Source: Cokeromyces recurvatus (lineage: Eukaryota; Mucoromycota; Mucoromycetes; Mucorales; Mucoraceae). From it: a stretch of 64,000 bases of DNA. The notes beneath the pieces are model-generated. The model was not told the origin of the DNA. It did no database searches and worked only from the letters and a program-made list of their open reading frames with translations. Positions 48,256 to 59,940 of this stretch are shown here, one piece after another; position 1 is the first letter of the stretch, and each line of letters opens with the position of its first letter. The DNA lies in the NCBI RefSeq assembly GCF_025118155.1, contig NW_026251394.1:248001-312000 (forward strand). The letters are read 5' to 3'. A program made the translations under genes and the position numbers.

Positions 48256-48314
48256 AATAAAGTGAAACAAATTTACACATAAATATTCATTTTAACTTAT
48301 TGTGATTTCATATA

Positions 48315-49672
48315 TCAAACATCATTAGTAGCAGGTGCATAGTAAGTAGTAGGTGATGATGGGGGGTATGTAGCAGTATTTGCGAATTGAGTAGTTGCTT
48401 GATGATAAGTATAAGGAGTTACGTTTGTAGATGGTGTTGTATATGTTGACAAAGCATTATATGGACTTTGATAAGGACTAGCAGCAGCAGCAGCAGCAGC
48501 ATTTAATGGAGGAGGGGATGCAACATAATTTGAATAAGGTGAAGGATAAGTAGGAGCCGTATTAGTGACAGAATAATGAGGTGATGAATAGGGTGATGAA
48601 GTTACATAATGACCTGCTGTAGTATGAGGTGATGTAGGTTGTTGGGCAATCATAGTAGGTGAAAAAGGAGAAACAAAGTTACTATTGTCAGCATGAGATA
48701 ATACCGTAGGAGCAGGATGTGTAGGTGACATGGAAGCTGTTGGTACATGGTTTTTTGAATCCTCCTCTTCCTCCGCAATAGAGTCAGGATTATTATAATT
48801 CACAATTGGCTGTCCATCCTTTTCTGAATATTTCATATCGACAATTGTAAGCGCGTCTTCATCATAAGGATTGCTACTAACAGCTGTTTGATTGTCATCT
48901 TCATGCCTTTTTGCCATACGAGCCTCATGCTCAGCATGTCTTAATTTCTTTTCATGCCATAACAATATTGCGCTATGTACAGTTGTAGCAAGCCATGCAA
49001 AAAAAGAAAGCCAACAGAATACAGCAGAGGCTTTAGCACAATGACACTATTAAATAATTTTTTTTTAAAAAAAAGGAGGGGGGGGGATTAGTTGCTTATA
49101 TTTGTTTATGAATATAAAAATACAGTACCTGACTCTTCCAAGAACTTGCATAATGTTCATATTTTTTTTCTAAAGTGGGATTTATTTCACAATTGGATGC
49201 TCTTGTTGAGTGCACTGACATACATATCATAGCAATAAACCACATCGTTGTCATGAAGCATGTAAAAATAACATTTGTTCTTGGTCTTAAAAAAAATCTT
49301 TTCAGTAACCCAGAGTTTTTTGTTGTAATTTTTGACCAAGGAAAAGCAGCTAATGCAGCTGATAGGAAGAAGCTAATAATGGTAATAGTTAAAGAAAAAT
49401 TAGGTGCTCCTTGACTCCAACCCTAAAGAAAAAAAAAATTTTTTTAAACAAATAAAGATAAATATTTAAAATAATCAATTTTTTTTTTGTTTCGTTACTT
49501 GATAACGTTTTTCTATTGAAATAATAGGAGCAGTTGTAACTAATACAAGGACAGCAGTTAAAATTTGAATTAAATGTAATCCAACTTTATAAACGCCTAG
49601 GTTCGGTAAACTTGAAGGTAAATCAAATTCAAGATCTGCAGGGTCGATAAATGAAAAAATATTATACTTCAT
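48315..49672 (-). CDS. MARVEL-like four-pass membrane protein with long Pro/Ser/Tyr-rich tail
   Basis: Three exons, 49499-49672, 49129-49422 and 48315-49046, give 399 aa. Four hydrophobic segments are visible: GLHLIQILTAVLVLVTTAPI, LTITIISFFLSAALAAFPW, NVIFTCFMTTMWFIAMICMS and ASAVFCWLSFFAWLATTVHS. This is the arrangement of fungal MARVEL-domain proteins at plasma membrane or eisosome-like sites. Two Cys flank the last loop (SNCEINPTLEKKY). After a charged helix (HEKKLRHAEHEARMAKRHED) comes a 200-residue disordered tail rich in Pro, Ser, Thr and Tyr, including an Ala run from GCA repeats. Family assignment rests on topology more than on specific motifs. The tail might be a scaffold or phosphorylation platform (inference). 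Confidence 0.72.
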
Positions 49673-51371
49673 TCGTTTTAAGAAAAAAAAAAGGAAATTA
49701 TAGAGAAAAAGCGAAAAATAAAAAAAAATAATATTAAAAAAAAAAGTTTTTCTGTTAAAAAAAATGATTCATTATGAAGAAGATGTTTTGATTTTTATTA
49801 AAAAATTTACCATATTTAGATGTTACTGTAAGTTTTGCTTTTACTCTTTTTTGTTATATTTTAAAATCCAGTAAATTATGCCGAAGTGTACGCTTTGTGC
49901 GGATTATAAAAAAAAAAGTTCCTCTTTGAATTTTATACTCATGATTTTTTCTCTAAAAAAAAATATAGACTATTTATAAACAGTAATTAGTAAACATGAA
50001 CAATGATTAATTTTATAATAGAACTTAGTCTAACAGTCTAACTCAAGATATTCAATAAAATCTTTTACAAGTCAACTATATTATCAGGATCAAATTCATT
50101 CCTGGTGAAATTTGGCCCAAAGAAATTCTAATCATCAGAATCTTTTATAATGATGATTAATATGTTAATGCGTCTAATATAGACATACTTGTATATATCG
50201 AAAAGAAAAATATAATAGTATAATGTTTCATTAGGTTATTATAAACTATTACTGACACTGTTTAGTGTTTTTTTAATGGCATGAAACAAGCTTTTATTAG
50301 AACTTCAACTAAAAGATAATATTTATTCATTGACAAGACTACCATCAAAGACTCTCATGTTCCATAAAATAAATATATATATATTTTTATTTACCAAAGA
50401 CATTATATCAGTTTGACAAGTCAGCTATTATAGTACGATTTGTTAGTGCAAATAAGCAATATATATTTACAGACTAACTAGCCAAGTACAAATCTTAGAT
50501 TAAATAGTAAATAGATATTATAATTCTTAATGATATATCACCTTTTTTTTTTTTTGCTTGACTCTATATTAAAGTGCGCAATGTATTAAAGCCATTTTAA
50601 GTAGCAAGGTACAAGTGACTTATTTGTTTACAAGTTTAAATTAACAACAAACCATTTGGATTACTAAAATAAGAGCTGATAAACCCGAATTTACCATGAA
50701 TAAGGTGATTATTATTATAATAATTCCATTTGAATAAAGAAGAAACTGCGAATTATACAATCATCAATGTCAATAATACATTTCTTTTCTTGATAAAGGC
50801 ACTGTATTACAGATAAAGTAATTTATCTTAAAATTATTGCACATGGTTGTACTAAAAAATGACTAGGAGCTCTGTAATAAAGACAATGAGCGATTTTTCC
50901 GAATTAAAGAAGTCTTATATAGTAAAATAGGCTCATTTATGTTTTTCTTTGTTTTGTTTACATGACAGAATAATGTCAATTTAGCTTCAAACATAGAGGA
51001 GAAAAAAAAGCTAAGTCATCTTACGAAATAGTATACAAATGGAAAGTTTTTTTTTTTTTTTGTTTATACTACTCTGTTAATACAAATTGATAAAAATATA
51101 AGATTAAAATACCATCATTGACTAAAATCTAATACTACGAGCATAGTAGATATTTATAGCGATAAATACTAAGAATAGAACAATACACATGTATACAACT
51201 AGTATTAGTATGAGAGGAAGTAATCTATCTATCTTTTTTTTTTTTTTTTCTATTATATTCCGCGGAATGGATAATTTCCGCGGATAGTATTTTATTTTAT
51301 TTTGTTTTATTTTATTCAGGCACCCTTTTCAATTTATTGTCATCTTTTCTTTCTTAAATATAAATACATTT
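49673..51371. other. Divergent AT-rich region upstream of PEX11
   Basis: 1.7 kb between the MARVEL-type start and the PEX11 start. AT-rich with A/T runs. The last 120 bp carry two CCGCGG palindromes and a TTTTA array. No gene seen. Confidence 0.6.
51258..51284. promoter_or_regulatory. Paired TTCCGCGGA palindromes before PEX11
   Basis: TTCCGCGGAA at 51258-51267 and TTCCGCGGA at 51276-51284 repeat with an 18-bp period, 88-114 bp upstream of the PEX11 ATG. They are isolated GC-rich palindromes in A/T-rich sequence, as expected for a dimeric zinc-cluster-type regulator site (inference). Confidence 0.5.
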
Positions 51372-52206
51372 ATGACACCTAATAATATACCATCCACTTT
51401 TGCCTTTCCAACTCCATCTCCATCTCCACCTCCAGAGTTAGATTCAAGATATCAGCAACATATAAAATCAATTCATGTCACAACACAGCCAAAAAAAATC
51501 AATAAATGGCTAAACGTAATACAAAAATTTCTAAAAGAATTAGATGGTCGTGATAAATTAATGAAAACGATACAATACTTTATAAAAATATTACTGCATT
51601 ATAAAATGGCTCGAGCAAAACATTGGTCGAGTTTAACAAGTCATTTATCTATGACTCGTAAACTGATTAGACTTGGTACAGCAATGGACTCCATACGAGA
51701 ATTATCTCCACTCAAACATTCACTATTTGAAACGATAGTAAACTTGAATGCTATTATCAATAGTATTTCCGATGATATATTTTGCTTTTACAAATTAGGA
51801 ATTCTAGGATCTTATCTTGGAAACCAGTCTGAAAAAATATCTGCTTATTGCTGGTTTGCTAGTATCTTGATTGATATTCGAGAAAATGTTCTATCATTGA
51901 ATCGATTACAGAATAAAAAGATAGTAAAAGATGAAAGTGAATTAAGACAGAAAATATTCATAACTGAGGTTTCAATTATAAAGTTATTAATGGATGCTGT
52001 ATTTTGCGGTAAATAGAATGAATCTTATGGTTTTTTTTTTTTTTTTTTTTTTTTTTAATAATAATAATAATTTATTGAATCTTTATTTATTATTTATAGC
52101 TTGTGATATTTGGAGGCCTATTTATTCGTCTAGTTTACAAGCATGGTCTGGTTTCTTTAGCGGCTTATTAGCTGGCTATAAATTAAGCATCAAATATTCA
52201 ATATGA
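51372..52206 (+). CDS. PEX11: Peroxisomal membrane protein PEX11-family
   Basis: Two exons, 51372-52008 and 52100-52206, give 247 aa. After a Pro-rich leader (FPTPSPSPPPELDS) the conserved PEX11 N-terminal amphipathic segment appears (LDGRDKLMKTIQYFIKILLH), then MTRKLIRLGTAMDSIRELSP. The C-terminal exon carries the last hydrophobic segment (SGFFSGLLAGYKLSIKYSI). PEX11 proteins tubulate and elongate peroxisomes before fission and affect medium-chain fatty acid flux. Length and motif order fit the family. The exon junction through the T-rich intron keeps frame (Cys-Ala-Cys-Asp). The upstream palindromes may link it to a peroxisome or fatty-acid regulon (inference). Confidence 0.85.
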
Positions 52207-54355
52207 ACATAAAATAGAAGAATTTAATTCGTATATAACTATATATGTATATATTACATGGACTGTTCTTTAATGTCACTATCTTGTATTCGTCTAACGT
52301 AATTTTGTTATTATTTTGGGAATATATTTAAATGCGACTATTATTATTGACATAATATTTAGTCCATCTCGAATTCTAGCTTAGTGTGACTTAAAATATG
52401 CCTTCTTCTTTATTGTATAATAACAACATAACGTGTACTCTTTTTAATATTTTACACAGTGCTAAAACAGCAAAGTAAACCCATTGTATCGTATTATTAC
52501 CTTTTCACATTGAAAATGATTGTTTCAATTTAAGAATAGATAGAAAAGAAATACAATTTTTTTTATCATGTTCCATAGAAAGATATATGTGTACATAAAA
52601 AGAAAATAAAGAAGAGGAAAAAAAAAAGAAAAGAAAAAAAAAAAAGAAAGAAAAAGTTTCTATCAAGTAATCTACATAAAAGATAATTTAAGAGTACACA
52701 TTATCGAGTGATATTTGACGCTTTCCTATATATTTTATTATAGAAAATTATATATTCATGAAAATCTGTTGTTTGTTTAAGGATCATCATTTTATATTTG
52801 CATTCGTCTCAATAATTAATATAGAAAGTTTCATTCCTTGTATATAAAATTCAACTTATAGTTGATTCAAAGTCAAAATATATACGCAAAGTCTTCTGTC
52901 TAGGTTTTATGTATGGCTTCACAAAGATATTTTATTTTGCCGATTTAAGTATATAATTGTATGAATTCAATGACTGAGCGAATGTTTGAGAAAAGAAAGA
53001 AAAAAAAAGATAAGAAAAAACTAGTAATAATATTTTGCATCAACATCTACTCTGGAGTGACTATCAAACAAGGTGTTACTTTTATATGTATTTTTGATAT
53101 ACTAGCAGCAGCAACAACAACAGCAACAATAGTATTATTAGTTATAACTTACTAATTATAGACGATGTATTTATATTTGTTAAGTTGAATTGTTTTTTTT
53201 TCTTAAAAAAAATAGTTTTCAAAGACTTTATGAAAGACTAACATAAATTTAATTGAACGTATATAATACTCTTTTATGTATTGACATACATATGTGTTAC
53301 CTGCCAATTTTAAAGAATAAACAGTCGTTGTAAATACTGTTGGAGAACCTACTGAAGAAGAACTTTTATTCAGGGTTTGTTGCGACTATTGATAATGTAT
53401 CTTTTGGATATATTTATCTTCTTTTCTTTCTTACAAAATAATAAATCAAGCGTATGCTAAATATCTTTTAATAATTTATTAAATATGATTATATGATTTA
53501 ACAAATCGTATACTATCGTAGTTGATTACTTTTTTTTTTTTTTATTCTGAATATTCTTAGAACGTGTAGTAGACATTATTCTTTGAAAAAATAGAATTTT
53601 ATGAACATATTAAATCTATAAAAAAAAAAAAAAATAAGACAGTAGCATCAAGATCTGTATCACAAATTTAATTATAACACCAACAAGCTTCATTTGTGTT
53701 TTGTTTATAAAACTAAAGAGATACCTATGTATATTCTTTATTGGTACCATAGTATATATCAAAAACTGAGAGTTATAGTACTCATTGAAAAATAAAAAAG
53801 CTTCTTTGGAGATTCAAACTATTGTATATCCCTATTAAAGTAAAAAAGCAATCAAGTATACATATAGAGCTATAAGTATTTTTTTTGTGCCTTATTTATA
53901 CTTGAAAAAGAGATATTTAATAATCAATTAGGAAGTTACTTAATAATAATAATAATGAAGATAATATTAAACAATATCAATATAACGTACACTTAGGTTG
54001 ATCAAAAGAATAAAATTAGATTGAACTTCTTTATCAATTAAAACTAAAATTTGTATGCATGTAAATGATTACTTTTTATCATTTTTAAAGAAACAGTTAT
54101 GTGCAATATGAGCTTGACATTTTTAAATATAAAATTGTAATCCTATTTATAAACAAAAAAAAAAGTATGAAAACTATCATATTTTAAATATAATAAATTA
54201 TTCAATATCAATTTAGGTTAGTTTCTATGTTAGTTACATTATGTTAGTCTTTTTTTCTTCAATAGTTTTACATATTCTTTTTTTTTTTTTTTTTTTGTGT
54301 ATTCAATTTTGTACAAACTTGTGTACTTTGTATTATAGAATAAAATCATAAGATC

Positions 54356-54387
<32 letters not shown>

Positions 54388-54714
54388 ATAAATTGACTAG
54401 AAAGAAACTAATACTTGTAATCTCTTTTTCTTTTCTTTTCTTTTCTTTTCTTTTCTTTTTTTTTGGGGGGCTTTCATATGAATTCGTACTTACAAATATA
54501 GATGTATGCAAAGTATATTCAAATGTTCAGCAAATTTGATTTGATCTGCTCATTAGAAATTGAACTATATTACTGAGTACCAAGCTGAGAAAACATTGAA
54601 TAGGATGTGGAACCAGCATGTAGTATTGTAATTAGTACCACATCAATTTGATCAGTATAACGGCTAAACTCTCTCTTATAAAGATACTATAACTTGACGA
54701 ATTATAGTTTCTCT

Positions 54715-54723
54715 TTATCTGAT
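54715..54723 (-). promoter_or_regulatory. ATCAGATAA iron-GATA element (distal)
   Basis: TTATCTGAT on the + strand reads ATCAGATAA on the minus strand, an exact match to ATCWGATAA, the site of fungal iron GATA repressors (Urbs1/SreA/Fep1 class). It lies about 228 bp upstream of the siderophore permease ATG. Confidence 0.6.
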
Positions 54724-54770
54724 TCAAAAGTAATACGTAACCTTGGTTTTCTGTCACACGAATAAAAAAA

Positions 54771-54779
54771 ATCAGATAA
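54771..54779 (+). promoter_or_regulatory. ATCAGATAA iron-GATA element (proximal)
   Basis: Second exact ATCWGATAA match, opposite in orientation to the distal copy and 172 bp upstream of the permease ATG. A partial ATCAGAT follows at 54794-54800. Confidence 0.65.
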
Positions 54780-54950
54780 TTTTTTTTTATCAAATCAGAT
54801 CTACCATCTTTAGGGAAACATCTGAATATTCTCTCACTCTTTTTTTTTTTTTATATAACTTTTCCTTAAAGCTATATAAATCTTTTGACTTTTATCTTTC
54901 ATTTTGTTTAATTATAGTATATAATAAAGACTTAAAAGCTAAATTTAGGT

Positions 54951-56800
54951 ATGAAGTTCAAATTACCCTCCATCTTTCGGACAGCAGTAATTGAGGAAAA
55001 AGAAGAAAAAAAAGTAGACAACAACTCTACTATTACTGAAGAAAAGATTAGAAATTATAGCAACGATAAAAATGTACCTGAGGCTGTAGAAACTCAATAT
55101 GGTGTTCGAAATGCTGAAGCATCTAATCAGGTCTGGACTAAAGAACAATTGATCCTTGTCTACATTCTGTAAGTCACAATAATAATAAAAAAAACACACA
55201 TAGATCTTTAACTTATTTTTTTTTGTTGTTGTTGTTGTTGATAAGGATATGGATTCTTCAATTTATTCTAGCACTTGCCTCTGGTGTCAATCGATCGCTG
55301 ACACCCTACGTTACAAGTTCATTTAAAGAACACTCTTTGACGACTACAACCACTGTTATCTCAAGTATAGTATCCGGTGTAATTGTACTACCTTTTGCAA
55401 AGCTTCTAAATGTCTGGGGTCGACCTCAGGGCTTTGGAATTATGGTTTGTTCGATTACGATTGGACTTATTATGATGGCAGTATGCGATAGTGTCAAGAC
55501 ATTTTGTGCAGCACAAGTATTTTATGTAGTCGGATATAATTCAATTACATTTTCATTAACAATTTTCATTGCCGATACTACCTCTCTAAGAAATCGAGCC
55601 TTTATGATCGCATTTACGTCCTCACCCTGGATTGCCACGATCTGGGCCGCTGGACCGGCTGCAGAGAGCATCTTGAAGACGATTGGTTTCCGATGGGGTT
55701 TCGGTATCTGGGCCATCGTCGTCCCCATCGTGTCATTACCGGTATTTGGATTATTTTACTATAATCTTGTAAAGGCTCGTAAAGCAGGACTTATTCCTAA
55801 AGTTGAGCAGGATCCTAAAAGAGGATGGAAGGAGTCTATTGTTTATCATGCCAAGGAATTTGATATGGTTGGACTCCTGTTGATCTGTAGTGGACTCACG
55901 TTATTCTTATTGTCATTCAATTTGTATAGTCATCAACCTGATGAATGGAGATCACCCTTGATTATCTGCTTCCTTATCTTTGGTAGTCTACTGATTATTT
56001 CCTTTGGTGCCTGGGAAAAATGGGGGGCATCGATCACATTTATTCCATGGGAGTTAATGATGGATAGAACCGTTTTCTTTACTTTTACTATGGCAGCTAG
56101 TCTCTATCTCTCTTGGTATCTATGGAATGGATTTTTTTACTCTTACTTGATTGTTGTCCATAACCTAAGTGTTGCGCATACGACTTATATTACTAATATC
56201 TATACAGTTGGGTCTACAACATGGGCGATTGTAATGGGTATCATTATTCGATACAATGGAAGATTAAAATGGCTCGCCCTTTATTTTGGTGTCCCCGTCA
56301 CTATATTAGGTGTAGGGCTCATGATCCAGTTCCGACAGCCTGATGTTCATGTTGGATTTATTGTCATGTGTCAAATCTTCATTTCTTTGGGTGGGGGTAC
56401 ATTGGTTATCTGTGAGCAAATGACTGTCATGGCCGTTGCATCACATCAATATGTGTCCGCTGTTCTCTCTATGGAATATATGATTATCAACATTGCAAGT
56501 GCTATTGGTTCAACCATTGCAAGCGCCATGTGGATGGGTATTTTCCCTAAAAAGCTTGCCTATTATCTACCGGAAGATAGTCTAGATAATCTAGAATCCA
56601 TCTATGGTTCTATTGAAGTTCAATCCTCTTATGTCTATGGAAGTCCTGAAAGAAACGCCATCAGTGAATCCTATAGTGATACACAGAGACTTATGTTGAT
56701 TACATCTACTTGCATGTATATAATTACTTTAATTTCTGTCCTATTCTGGAAGGATATTGATGTTAAAAAATTGAAAAAGATTGAGGATTTAATATTCTAA
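54951..56800 (+). CDS. SIT1: Siderophore-iron transporter (MFS, SIT family)
   Basis: Two exons, 54951-55168 and 55246-56800, give 590 aa. A 70-residue hydrophilic N-terminus (with a Glu/Lys cluster) precedes about 14 membrane segments. Motifs typical of fungal siderophore permeases include ILALASGVNRSLTPYVTSSF, FAKLLNVWGRPQGFGIMV, VFYVVGYNSITFSLTIFIAD, FTSSPWIATIWAAGPAA, RWGFGIWAIVVPIVSLPVFG and the late loop before the last helix (SERNAISESYSDTQRLML-like). The protein takes up ferric siderophores by proton symport at the plasma or vesicle membrane. In fungi that make only rhizoferrin-type chelators it would serve xenosiderophores (inference). Paired ATCAGATAA sites upstream support iron repression. 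The convergent neighbour is the HSF-type gene. Confidence 0.93.
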
Positions 56801-56864
56801 AAGGAGAAGAAGAAAAAAGAGTTACATTATTATTATTATTATTTACTTTCTATTTAATTTGCCT

Positions 56865-56915
<51 letters not shown>

Positions 56916-57809
56916 CTTGTTACATTTACTTACCATTATCTATTTACTATTATAGTCAAATAAACTACCTGATAAAATTAAGTGTCTGATAGAAAAATGC
57001 TTGCATGTAATATCCTCTAATAACTTTCATGTATCTAAAAATAATTAATGCATGTATAATAATTGATTGAAAAAGCTTAACAAAAAGGGGAAAAAAAATT
57101 AAGTAATAGACATCCCAGACAAGTTTTTATTTTACCAATACCAATTTTATATATTTATGTCCATGAATAGAATAAAGATGTGTGCTGATTTTCTTTTACT
57201 TGTTTGGTTCGATTGAAATCGTATTTTTGTTTCATATAATAGCAATTAAACATAATAATAATAATAAAATGTGATACAGAAAGTTTGTAAAGAATAAGAG
57301 TTACTACCATTTTATTTGACTTTCTCCTTTTGGTTTTCATTGTTTTTGATAATTGACAAATATATTCTATTTGTTATCATAAAAAATCTCTGTTATTCAA
57401 ACTCTCTCATATAAACGAGTACAGAATACATATATAATAGTATTTATTTAACGAATGACCCCATTCATGAAAGTGCTTAATAATAAAGTTTTTTTTTGTT
57501 CTGGTGTTTCACTTCTCTCCTAATAATAATAATAATAATACACATATAAGGAGTTACTATATATCATAAAAAAAGGGGGGAAGGCTTTCTCTCTCTCTCT
57601 CTCTCACTCTCTCTCTTCCCCCCCCCACCGCCCTCTTTTTCTTTTTTTTTTCTTTTTTTTTTCTTTAATTACATAAATCTATACAATAAACAATGATAAA
57701 TAAAACAAAGAGAGAGAGTGTGAGTGAGTGAGTGAGTGAGAAAGAGATGATCTAGTCACTTGTAGTTTCAATAGTAATAATAATAATAATAATAAAAGTT
57801 AAAGTCTTT
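56801..57809. other. Convergent spacer with A41 run and CT/GA repeats
   Basis: 3' regions of the siderophore permease and HSF-type genes. An uninterrupted A run at 56872-56912 lies 71 bases after the permease stop. CT repeats and poly(C) occur at 57588-57630 and GA/GTGA repeats at 57709-57745. No gene seen. Confidence 0.65.
56872..56912. repeat. A41 homopolymer
   Basis: 41 consecutive A downstream of the siderophore permease, preceded by a T-rich run. Confidence 0.95.
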
Positions 57810-59205
57810 CTATCGATGATGATGTGATAATGGATCAAGAGTGGATATATAAGCATAAGAAGTATTAGTGGTTGTATTATTAGTATTAGTATGAGTATTA
57901 GTATGAGTCGTCGCAGAATGTGTAGAATGTCTTGGTGTATGAGGTGAGTTAGGCGAGTAAAGAGAACTGGTATTATCAAGTTCATCATCTGAAACAAGCA
58001 TACTAGGACTTGGACTAGGTGGCAATTGATTTCCATAAGGACCTAAAGAAGATAAAGTTGATCTATTATTATTATTATTATTATTATTACTACAATGAAG
58101 GTTTTGAGTTTGAACTGTCAAAGGTGAACGAGTGGTAACATTAAAGATGTCATCCAATAGAGGATGATTATTTGTGCTGGTAGGATCATGTGAAGTTATA
58201 AAAATTGAAGGCGGTTTCTCTTGTTGTATTGTTAAAGGCTGTTTTGTATTAAAAGAAGAAGAAGAAGATAATTCAAGTTGATTCAATTCATGAAGAAGTT
58301 CATTAGGTAATTGACCTATTGTAAATGTAAATAAATAAAAATAGTATTCTTTTTCTTTTTTTACCACCATTTTGTTGAGAAATAAAATGAATCATTGATT
58401 TCACAAATTGCATTTGATTATCTTGTTTTTGCTTTGTAACTTCTAATTCTTTAAGTACTTCAGTGAAGTTTTCATATAAATGTCGAATTTGTTGTATCAT
58501 TTCAGACTGAGAAGCTTGTAACATGGCAATATGATTTTGAAGATCACTCGTTTCACGTCTTGCATTATTATCTACTTCCATTGATTTACGTTTAATATCG
58601 TCCAAGAGATCAGGTCGATTTCTTAAAAATTTTGGATGAGAGAATTCCCAAATTTGATTTTCAGCTAACGTTCTATGTCCTCTAGGTGATTTATTTACCT
58701 TGTGAAAGCCATACCTAATATTTATAAAGTAGAGGATTAAAAAAAGAAAAGGAAAAAAAATAGGTTCTTCCTATGTTGGTTATTCTACTTACATATTTAA
58801 TTGTCGAACAAAGCTACTGAAATTATTATGTTTAAAATGTTTAGGTAATACATCTTGTGAAAACTCCATAATATTACAAACAATAAATGATGAGCCTGTA
58901 TAGGCCCAAGATATTAAATGTTGGTAATGACTATCAACTACCATACTAATTGATCATGTATAAAATTAGATTATCATTAAAAATAAAAATAAAAAAAAAA
59001 GGACTTACTTGTATAATTTATGTACAAATGTATTTGTATGAGCGGGCTTTTGAGTTGTATTAGGAGGAGGAGGAGGTAATGATGATGATGATGCTGTAGA
59101 AGTCGCATAAAATGCTTGCTGTGAAGTGGGAGGATTCGAAGAAAATGTATTACGTTGATTTACACTTGTAAGCTGATAGTCTGAAGAAATTGATCTACGA
59201 TGCAT
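57810..59205 (-). CDS. HSF-type DNA-binding transcription factor
   Basis: Four exons, 59009-59205, 58793-58945, 58365-58714 and 57810-58315, give 401 aa. The DNA-binding domain occupies about residues 58-160: [40 protein letters not shown] and [20 protein letters not shown]. The recognition helix [18 protein letters not shown] is intact. A heptad-like coiled coil (about 165-235, [20 protein letters not shown]) matches HR-A/B trimerisation. The C-terminal half is Ser/Asn/Thr-rich and may hold activation functions. Members bind nGAAn arrays and control heat-shock genes, or, in the Sfl1 branch, morphology. Subfamily is not settled from sequence. It is divergent from DUG3, with a 735-bp shared promoter. 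Confidence 0.93.
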
Positions 59206-59940
59206 TATATGTATTCAAAGGTAAACAAATAAAAGTAAAAATAAAAAAAAAGAAGAATAGAATGAACCTGAACAAAATAAAATAAAAAGATAAAGTTACA
59301 TTTTACACTTTAAACAGCGCCACAAAATAGAAACTTGAGAAAGAAAAAATACATACAAAAAAAAAATTCATTCATTTACTATAAAGCATAAATAATATCC
59401 AATCTGTTAAATAAACTTATCTTATTTGTCTATGAATCAATGGTCTTTTTTTCTTTTAACTGTCAAATTAATGAATAAAAATTCTATTTGAATTCTTATG
59501 TAAATATTATAAAAAGTTTATTTCTAAAATTATGCGGAGTAACGATTAGCCAATCAATGAATAAACGTGGTATCAACCAGATAACTTGATCTTTTAACTG
59601 TAACATTTTCCTATTTTCTATCGGGAAATAAAATAAAAATAGAGTGTTATTATGTAATAATATAAATGGCTACTAACACTATCCAATCGAAATGATGGAT
59701 ATGCAGTAGAACAGAAATACAATCTTATTTGATTCAAACTGTATTGATGTAATATAATAATAAGTAATAAATACGTAAAAAAAAAAAAAAATAATAATAA
59801 TAATAATAATAATACGAAAATTTAATTTGTTGGTGACAAAAATGACAGCATCAAAATGTTAAAATTGACAGCCAATCAATAGTTGTTAAAATTAAATTTT
59901 AATCAATTTTTGTCAGTTCTATATCCCTCTTTTTTTTTTC
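59206..59940. promoter_or_regulatory. Bidirectional HSF/DUG3 promoter with four CCAATC boxes
   Basis: 735 bp between divergent start codons. CCAATC occurs four times, all on the + strand, starting at 59399, 59550, 59683 and 59872. These are candidate HAP/NF-Y sites facing DUG3. An AAT microsatellite lies near 59790-59812. No gene seen. Confidence 0.5.

Larger units (their letters stand above)
52207..54950. other. 2.7-kb AT-rich spacer before the siderophore permease
   Basis: Only short chance frames occur. The region contains an A27 run near 54358-54385, a TTTTC pentamer array near 54426-54460 and, in the last 240 bp, the two GATA-type sites listed separately. No gene or RNA recognised. Confidence 0.6.

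Noticed and set aside
54239..54511. 90-codon minus-strand frame
   Set aside because: Composed of Phe and Lys runs from T and A homopolymers.
57588..57745. CT/poly(C)/GA block as a structured RNA
   Set aside because: It is explained by adjacent simple repeats; no defined stem-loop family.
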